Source of the DNA: Candidatus Gottesmanbacteria bacterium
Lineage (GTDB): Bacteria > Patescibacteriota > Microgenomatia > UBA10105 > UBA927
Assembly (NCBI GenBank): GCA_016214885.1
Contig: JACRMP010000035.1
Location: 1 to 44,164 of the forward strand
DNA: 44,164 bases
Reading direction: 5' to 3'
Made by a program: the position numbers and the translations under genes. Below the pieces are notes generated by a model. It was not told the origin of the DNA. It saw nothing but the letters and a program-made list of their open reading frames with translations, and searched no databases. Of the stretch, positions 37,926 through 44,164 are shown piece after piece. Within the stretch, counting starts at the first letter, position 1, and each line of letters begins with the position of its first letter.

Positions 37926-38624
37926 CTAAATTTGGACAAATTGGTACTCACCCAAAACAGTGGTTTTGGCGGGACTTGCGACGGCGTTCATGCGAACCAG
38001 CGATACTTTATCCGGGGCAAATTGTCCGACATGCATGTCTTTGTTTTTTGTCAGCATATCGGTAAATTTTTCAGAAGGCGCATGGGTATACCGGCAAATA
38101 GTTGTGTTGGCAAAAACGGCTTCGTCGGTAAAGTATGTTTTGTCATCAGGCACGCCGGCATCGGTAAGGCTTTTCCGTAAGCGACGTATAAACTGATCGT
38201 ATTCGGGGCTAACCAGTGCGATAATGGATACACTTGTCGGCATGCTCAGCAGTCCTGCAAAGATAAACGGAAATGGCGCAGTTTTGGGTACCAGTGTTTT
38301 AAGCAATCCATCCACTTTAGCTACGTCTGACGCGGTAAACCGTGGCGGGTCGTGAATGACCCGGACGTTCTGGATGGTCACATGGAGGGCGTCATTTGGA
38401 TAATAAAAAAACTCCGGTTCGATTGCCCGCAGCGGCTCAATAAGTTGTGTTTGGATTGTCTCCGCAATGTCTTTGGGTACCCGGCTTATGATCGTTAACG
38501 CAATCTGCGGGTCGTTTTGATAATCCGTTTGCATAGGAACAATCGTTGAGGCAGGAGCGCCTGCAGCGAGAGCTGTTTCCATTTGGCGCATCAGATCAAG
38601 CTGTTTTTGTTGAAACGGGGTCAT
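37926..38624 (-). CDS. 2'-5' RNA ligase family / 2H phosphoesterase-like protein
   Basis: DALHVTIQNV and a second motif-like FANTTICRYT; overall LigT-like layout. Confidence 0.65.
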   Translation of the reverse strand: MTPFQQKQLDLMRQMETALAAGAPASTIVPMQTDYQNDPQIALTIISRVPKDIAETIQTQLIEPLRAIEPEFFYYPNDALHVTIQNVRVIHDPPRFTASDVAKVDGLLKTLVPKTAPFPFIFAGLLSMPTSVSIIALVSPEYDQFIRRLRKSLTDAGVPDDKTYFTDEAVFANTTICRYTHAPSEKFTDMLTKNKDMHVGQFAPDKVSLVRMNAVASPAKTTVLGEYQFVQI

Positions 38625-38697
38625 AGGATTATTCTAACATATTGACAATTATGTTAACGTCGTACATTCTTGATTGTAGAGACGTCTAATAATAAAT

Positions 38698-39651
38698 ATG
38701 GATATTGAACAGCTGATTAAAGACTTTTTGGAATATCTTGAAATTGAGCGCAATGTTTCGCAATTGACGATCCGCAACTATCGTCATTATTTGGAGCGGT
38801 TTGTACGCTTTTTAGCAGGTTCTCCCAACCCCTCCCCTCCTCCCCCACCCGTGAAACCTGTGAAAATTTCCGACATTACTGCGGAAAATATCCGTCAGTA
38901 CAGACTGTATTTGTCCCGTTTTACCGATGAAAAAGGCATGTCCCTCAAAAGGGTTACCCAAAATTACCATCTGATTGCACTCCGAAGTTTCCTTAAGTAT
39001 ATGGCCAAACGGGACATCCCCACCATCTCACCGGACAAAATAGATCTGCCGAAAGCCGAAAGCAGGTCAATTAAATTTTTGGAGCACGGCGATATGGAGC
39101 GTCTGCTTAACATGCCCGATATGAATACCAAGGAAGGCGTGCGGGACAAGGCAATGCTCGAAGTGTTGTTTTCGACCGGCCTCCGGGTATCGGAGCTCGT
39201 GAGTCTTAACCGTGATCAGATTAATCTGGACAGACGTGAGTTTAGCGTTATCGGAAAAGGCAGAAGGACGCGCATCGTCTTTTTGTCCGAGCGTTCGGCC
39301 GATTGGCTCCGGAAATATCTGGCTACCCGTGAAGATGATCTGCGTCCGATATTTATTCGATACAGCGGAAAAACTCCTGATGGAGACGATAAAACCGGTG
39401 AATCGATTAGGCTGACGGCCAGAAGCGTGCAGCGGTCGGTGGAAAAGTACGTAAAAAAGGCTAAGCTCATGGTGAAAATTACTCCGCACGGCCTACGGCA
39501 TACCTTTGCTACTGACTTATTAGGTAACGGCGCCGACCTTCGGGCAATCCAGGAGCTGCTGGGACACAAAAATGTTTCGACGACTCAGATTTATACGCAC
39601 ATTACCAATCCGCAGCTTAAGGAAATACATGATAAATTCCATAGTAAATAA
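38698..39651 (+). CDS. Tyrosine recombinase XerC/XerD-like
   Basis: STGLRVSELVSL, HGLRHTFATDLL, LGHKNVSTTQIYTHI. Confidence 0.95.
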   Translation: MDIEQLIKDFLEYLEIERNVSQLTIRNYRHYLERFVRFLAGSPNPSPPPPPVKPVKISDITAENIRQYRLYLSRFTDEKGMSLKRVTQNYHLIALRSFLKYMAKRDIPTISPDKIDLPKAESRSIKFLEHGDMERLLNMPDMNTKEGVRDKAMLEVLFSTGLRVSELVSLNRDQINLDRREFSVIGKGRRTRIVFLSERSADWLRKYLATREDDLRPIFIRYSGKTPDGDDKTGESIRLTARSVQRSVEKYVKKAKLMVKITPHGLRHTFATDLLGNGADLRAIQELLGHKNVSTTQIYTHITNPQLKEIHDKFHSK

Positions 39652-39669
39652 CATGGTAGTGTGATCCGC

Positions 39670-40671
39670 ATGAACATAAGCGTTTTGTACAACAGACCGG
39701 CCGCACGGTTTACCAAAGAAACCGATTTTGTCGTCGCCGAAGAAGACACCGAAGAGTCAGCCCGTGAGGTAGCAGAAGCGCTTGCTGTAAAAGGCGCGAC
39801 CCCGTCACTTTTTCCGGTGACGGAGAAGAATATTAACAAAGTTATAGCGTCGCTTCCCGCTGATGATTTAGTATTCAATCTTATTGAATGGACCGGTGTA
39901 GACACGCCGTATGCTATTGACGCATATGAACACATGCATAAGAGGCGCCTCCGGTATACCGGAGCGGGGCTGGATACCTATTTATTGTCGTGTGATAAAT
40001 CGGTAATGAAGAAGCGCCTGGACGAGGAAGGGTTACCGAGCGCCCGATGGCAGTTATTTCAGACGGGTGACGAGGCAGTCCTGTCTGATTTCCGGTACCC
40101 ACTTATCGTAAAAGTCAGCAGTGAGCACTCCAGCGTCGGGTTATCCAAAGAAGCAATTGTAAAAGACAGCAACAATTTAATCGCTATAGTGAAAAAGCGC
40201 ATTGCCCAGTATAAACAGCCGGTGTATGCGGAAGAGTTTTTGACGGGGCGTGAGTTCCAGGTCACCCTGCTTGAGAGGAAAAACGGCCTTACCGTACTTC
40301 CTGTTTCTGAGGTCCGCTACAGTAAAACTACGAATGTTCCTTTTCTTACCTATGAAAGCCGTTGGGATGCAACACACGCCGACTATGACAATTCAGAAGT
40401 ATTGCTGGCGCGACTCACTCCGCTTATGAAGAAAAAAATTGAAGACATGAGTATTGCCGCCTTCACCACATTTAGGTACCGCGATTACGCGCGGTTTGAC
40501 GTGCGCTGCCAGGGAGACGAACCGATGTTTCTTGAGATCAATTCCAATCCCGGTTTAAGCGACGATCCTGAATACGGTATGACGGTTTCCTATAAAGCTA
40601 TGGGGATGTCATTTGCCGATTTTGTCTGGGAAATAGTGGAATCAGCAACGCGCAGATGGTCTATGGGATGA
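39670..40671 (+). CDS. ATP-grasp protein, D-Ala-D-Ala-ligase-like
   Basis: YPLIVKVSSEHSSVGLS, VYAEEFLTGREFQVTLL, FLEINSNPGLSDDPEYG. Confidence 0.85.
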   Translation: MNISVLYNRPAARFTKETDFVVAEEDTEESAREVAEALAVKGATPSLFPVTEKNINKVIASLPADDLVFNLIEWTGVDTPYAIDAYEHMHKRRLRYTGAGLDTYLLSCDKSVMKKRLDEEGLPSARWQLFQTGDEAVLSDFRYPLIVKVSSEHSSVGLSKEAIVKDSNNLIAIVKKRIAQYKQPVYAEEFLTGREFQVTLLERKNGLTVLPVSEVRYSKTTNVPFLTYESRWDATHADYDNSEVLLARLTPLMKKKIEDMSIAAFTTFRYRDYARFDVRCQGDEPMFLEINSNPGLSDDPEYGMTVSYKAMGMSFADFVWEIVESATRRWSMG

Positions 40672-41254
40672 ACACCCGGGCGGTTTCGGTGCGGAAGTAC
40701 GGTAGCGATTCGGGATCCCTGGCCACCACCATCATCAGCTGCGGCTGCCATTTACGGACGAGACGGAATTTTTTGCCGTTTTTTTTGAGTTTTTTCCGTT
40801 TATAATCGAAATCCCACCATCTTGAGCGGAAATCGCTCCAGTCATATGATTTGCGTTTCCCCGTGGCACTATCAAGAAGTACGACGCGTGATTTGCTGGC
40901 GAGGTAAGAAGCTACCATTGCCCAGTGTCCTGATTCTTCCTGTGGCCGGTATTTATCATCGAGGTCGTAAAGATACGATACGATAACCGCACGCTGTTCC
41001 TTGGGCCGGTATTTTAATGCACTCTGGAGGTGATGCAGCGTCGCATATTCCATGATCATGACGGATAAACCTAATTTATTTGCCGCTTCGATCATGTGTT
41101 TTGTCGATGTGCCGTTCCTCCCTGTTTTACAAAGGGTAATAAGCCGCTTCATGGAAACGCGCATCCCAAGATATTCCACCACGTGCTTAAGCGAAACGGG
41201 GCCACATGTTATATCATCCGGCTGCTGGATTGGTTTGATGTTTTTTCTACCCAT
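40661..41254 (-). CDS. C39-like (papain-fold) peptidase domain protein
   Basis: DDITCGPVSLKHVVEYLG (Cys), GHWAMVASYL (His), VVLLDSATG (Asp). Confidence 0.7.
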   Translation of the reverse strand: MGRKNIKPIQQPDDITCGPVSLKHVVEYLGMRVSMKRLITLCKTGRNGTSTKHMIEAANKLGLSVMIMEYATLHHLQSALKYRPKEQRAVIVSYLYDLDDKYRPQEESGHWAMVASYLASKSRVVLLDSATGKRKSYDWSDFRSRWWDFDYKRKKLKKNGKKFRLVRKWQPQLMMVVARDPESLPYFRTETARVFIP

Positions 41255-41293
41255 AGTAATACAGCTAAATTTAGTAATCCAGAAATAAAGAGG

Positions 41294-41323
41294 TCTCGCG
41301 GAGCGAGATCCTGCTCCGCAGGA
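41294..41323. repeat. Twin perfect mini-hairpins
   Basis: TCTCGC-GGA-GCGAGA followed directly by TCCTGC-TCC-GCAGGA. Confidence 0.9.
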
Positions 41324-41422
41324 CGATTGGAATATCCATTCTACCCCGTTCAGAAGAAGCCATCAAGACCTATAGTTAGCTGTTTTACACCAACGCAGCC
41401 ATTTTTGGGTAGCCTGCCGGTG

Positions 41423-42157
41423 TTATTGGATTTCGTAGCTTAGGCTTACGTTGACCGTAAGCTCGGAAGTACCGGGTTCCACCTGGGTAGGCTCGCCTCC
41501 CCCTGCCATAGGCATGACTTTGGCGGCGTCAAACATGACCGGCCGCGGGTTAGCGCCACCGCCTTCACTGTAGTTTATGACCCGTCCGAGCTTGAATCCT
41601 GCGGCTTTGGCTGCAGCTTCTGCTTTGGATTTGGCGTCAGCAACTGCCAGCTCCCTTGCCTGATTTTCTGCTTTGGTTTTGTCATCGACGTCAAAGCTTA
41701 CTCCCCCCACCTCGTTGGCTCCTGCAGCGGTCGCTGCATCTATAACGGCATTGGCATTGTCGATTTTCCGTACCTTTATGGTGAGATTCGAATTCGCCTG
41801 GTATCCGGTAATCCGCTGTGATGAGGACGAATAATCATAGGTTGGCGAGATATTATAATAGCTCGTCTTTATATCTCCCGCTCCCACGCCAAGTTTTTTT
41901 ATGGCATCGCTCATGGCGTTTATTTTGGTGTTCAGCTCCTGCTGTACCTTGGATACACTAGCGCCCTGTGCGGTTACACCGACACTGACGACGGCAATAT
42001 CAGGAACCATCGTGATTTTCCCCTCGCCGCTTACTGAAAATGTGTCAGTTTTGGTAGTGGTCACGCTATTTACCGAAAACGGGATGGGTCCCGCAATTTT
42101 AGTGTAGGCAAACAGTAAAATGAAAAAAAGCACTATGGCTCCGGATAAGTCTTTCAT
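41423..42157 (-). CDS. SIMPL domain (DUF541) protein
   Basis: FSVSGEGKITMVPDIAVVSVGVTAQG...YQANSNLTIKVRKIDNANAVIDAATAAGANEVGGVSF. Confidence 0.88.
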   Translation of the reverse strand: MKDLSGAIVLFFILLFAYTKIAGPIPFSVNSVTTTKTDTFSVSGEGKITMVPDIAVVSVGVTAQGASVSKVQQELNTKINAMSDAIKKLGVGAGDIKTSYYNISPTYDYSSSSQRITGYQANSNLTIKVRKIDNANAVIDAATAAGANEVGGVSFDVDDKTKAENQARELAVADAKSKAEAAAKAAGFKLGRVINYSEGGGANPRPVMFDAAKVMPMAGGGEPTQVEPGTSELTVNVSLSYEIQ

Positions 42158-43011
42158 AATTGGCCTCCTTTTTGTATAGTACATGCTTTTATAACATTTT
42201 TCATGAGACAGGCGACATTTACGGGGCCAACCCCGCCGGGCGTTGGGGTGTACCATCCGGCAATGCTACTAATATCGGACTCATCGTAATCCCCGTGCAG
42301 CTTGCCCAATGCATCGCGCCATATGCCGACGCTTATGAGGATGCACCCGGGCGTTATAGACTTGCCGGTTACTACGCGCTCTTTGCCAACGCAGCTGATG
42401 ATTATGTCAGCACTGCGTAGTATTTTTTCCGGATGAGAGGTTTGGGAGTGAATAATAGACGTCGCACATTCCAGTTTTTGGAAATAGGTGGCGATTGGTG
42501 TTCCCGCTGTTCCCCCCCGTCCTATTACGACAATTTTTTTCTTCCGCAGCCAATTGGCAAAATCATTTGTATCTTTGGTATTTGTAAGAATTGATTGCAG
42601 TATTTCGCCAACTGCAGCAGCCACCGGCACTTCGAACGGGGAATCCGGCAGGAACCCGTCAACATCTTTTGCTTTTTGTACTTTAACAAGTACGTCATCC
42701 ACCCTACCCACCTCTTCGGGGATCGGCCGCTGGATGATAAGCCCGTGAACCGACGGGTCGCTGTTGTATTTGGCAATGAGGTTATATAGTCCTCCACCGG
42801 TGACTGAAGCGGTTTGATGATCAAAAATAAGTCTCGCTCCTATGTTGTCGGCGGCTTTTTGTTTTTGTCTGATGTACGCCATCGATGCGGGGTTATCACC
42901 CACCTGGATAACAGCCAAAGTGGGCACCACGCCTTCTGCCGCAAGTGCTGCCACCCGGCTCCTCAGATTAGAAAGTATTGTGTCAGCCAGCATTTTCCCG
43001 TCGATAAGCAT
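42154..43011 (-). CDS. folD: Bifunctional methylenetetrahydrofolate dehydrogenase/cyclohydrolase
   Basis: PTLAVIQVGDNPASMAYIRQKQKAADNIG, GLIIQRPIP, KDVDGF, PGGVGPVNVACLMKN. Confidence 0.95.
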   Translation of the reverse strand: MLIDGKMLADTILSNLRSRVAALAAEGVVPTLAVIQVGDNPASMAYIRQKQKAADNIGARLIFDHQTASVTGGGLYNLIAKYNSDPSVHGLIIQRPIPEEVGRVDDVLVKVQKAKDVDGFLPDSPFEVPVAAAVGEILQSILTNTKDTNDFANWLRKKKIVVIGRGGTAGTPIATYFQKLECATSIIHSQTSHPEKILRSADIIISCVGKERVVTGKSITPGCILISVGIWRDALGKLHGDYDESDISSIAGWYTPTPGGVGPVNVACLMKNVIKACTIQKGGQL

Positions 43012-43089
43012 AATGAGATTAAGTATAGCAAATTCACAATTGACAGCAGTGCGTATTTACCGTTTACTGGAACAAGAGGAGAATTATCT

Positions 43090-43830
43090 ATGGAAAGCAA
43101 ATCGTTAAGCGCGTCCGTTATTTTGAGTGCTGTGTTGTTCGTCGCCCTTCTTGGTTTGGGCGGGATGTTTCTCCCTTCGTGGGGAAAGCTTGAGCTGACT
43201 CCTCCCCGGACTGTGACGGTTGTCGGAGAGGCCAAGTCGCAGGAAAAAAGCCAGATTGCTATATTTTCCGCGGGAGTAAACGCATTTAACGATGATAAAA
43301 ATGTGGCAGTCAGTGAAGTGAATAAAAAAGTCGAAGCGATTATCAGCGCCGTCAAAGAGTTTGGTGTGTCAGCGGCAGACATAAAAACACAAAGCATGAA
43401 TATCTACCAGAATCAGGAGCAGTACTATGATGCCGACGGCCGGCAGAAATATCGCGCAGGACAATGGAATGTGAGTAATACCGTTGAGATAAAGCTTATG
43501 GATGTGGATCGGGCAAGTACGCTTGCCAGTATTTTAACCAAAAGCGGCGCTAACAATGTATATGGCCCGAATTTTACGTTCGATGACACGAGTGAGCAGG
43601 CAACGGCACTTCTGGATGCCGCGTATAAGAACGCGCAGGTAAAGGCAGAAAAGATCGCCGTAAGCACCGGTAAAAAACTGGGCAGTGTGGTGAGCGTGAC
43701 GGAAGCAGGAGCGAGTCAGCAGCCAGTACCCTACCTCCGGATGGAGGGCGGTGGCGGCGGTGGCGGTGCCGTTGAGCCGGGATCGGGAACCGTGATGAAA
43801 ACCGTAACCGTCACCTTTGAGCTCAAATAA
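43090..43830 (+). CDS. SIMPL domain (DUF541) protein
   Basis: VTVVGEAKSQEKSQIAIFSAGVNAF...WNVSNTVEIKLMDVDRASTLASILTKSGANNVYGPNF. Confidence 0.88.
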   Translation: MESKSLSASVILSAVLFVALLGLGGMFLPSWGKLELTPPRTVTVVGEAKSQEKSQIAIFSAGVNAFNDDKNVAVSEVNKKVEAIISAVKEFGVSAADIKTQSMNIYQNQEQYYDADGRQKYRAGQWNVSNTVEIKLMDVDRASTLASILTKSGANNVYGPNFTFDDTSEQATALLDAAYKNAQVKAEKIAVSTGKKLGSVVSVTEAGASQQPVPYLRMEGGGGGGGAVEPGSGTVMKTVTVTFELK

Positions 43831-43919
43831 ACCGATAGCTGCCCGGTTTTGTAGGAGGATTTGATCTTCTCCAGCGGGCACCAGTAATCGAGCCGCAAGA
43901 TAGCTGTCAGATCCTCTAC

Positions 43920-44147
43920 TTATGGTATTGGGCAGGGTGTTGGTGTAGGAAGCAGTGCGGTGGTTTTTTCATCACAGGTATATATGGTTTTACCGCACGT
44001 GGTCAGGTGGAATGTTTTACCGTCTTTTTCACATCGCACCTGGGACACCCTATTGATGATAGTAGTTGTGACAACGGTAAACGCGAGCTGTGAGTATGCG
44101 ATTAGCCCCGTAAGCGCCAAGAGGATTGGCTGAAAAAATGATTCCAT
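43920..44147 (-). CDS. Hypothetical small membrane protein
   Basis: 75-aa ORF with N-terminal hydrophobic segment; weak evidence. Confidence 0.35.
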   Translation of the reverse strand: MESFFQPILLALTGLIAYSQLAFTVVTTTIINRVSQVRCEKDGKTFHLTTCGKTIYTCDEKTTALLPTPTPCPIP

Positions 44148-44164
44148 AGTGCAACTTTATTGTA

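Noticed and set aside
38698-39651. Integron or mobile-element integrase
   Set aside because: The protein reads as a standard XerC/D. No attC-type cassette array was recognised. The proline-rich linker (NPSPPPPPVKP) is odd but minor.

Overview
The window appears to be a chromosomal segment of a Candidate Phyla Radiation (Patescibacteria, probably Microgenomates-like) bacterium. That placement is inferred from gene content and is not proven. It encodes a RuBisCO plus ribose-1,5-bisphosphate isomerase pair, ABC-F, YchF, rpsF-ssb-rpsR, S41 and HtrA proteases, rpmE-prfA, a long histidine operon, dnaB, lgt, a RluA-type synthase, a KefB-like antiporter, tgt, yebC, a Xer recombinase, an ATP-grasp protein, folD and two SIMPL proteins. 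The most notable element is the leader of the histidine operon on the minus strand (about 21,350-21,716). It has a near-consensus promoter, then a T-box riboswitch (UAAGGA-UGGGACC-GCGGGAGG) whose antiterminator and terminator share one strand exactly. A tRNA-His(GTG) gene starts at the first nucleotide after the terminator U-tract, and hisG-hisD-hisC-HAD-hisB-hisH-hisF-hisI-hisE-hisS follow. The T-box bulge UGGG is complementary to the C73-CCA end of that tRNA-His. The switch therefore appears to control transcription of its own ligand tRNA together with synthesis and charging of the amino acid. Other points of interest: hisA is missing from the operon, hisS is frameshifted, RF1 lacks domain 1, small palindromic elements occur (one with a 23-nt duplication at tRNA-Leu), a repeat-rich 1.1-kb intergenic region is present, a 48-aa ORF is missing from the ORF track, and several genes look leaderless. 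All calls are from reading the sequence; no searches or folding programs were run.
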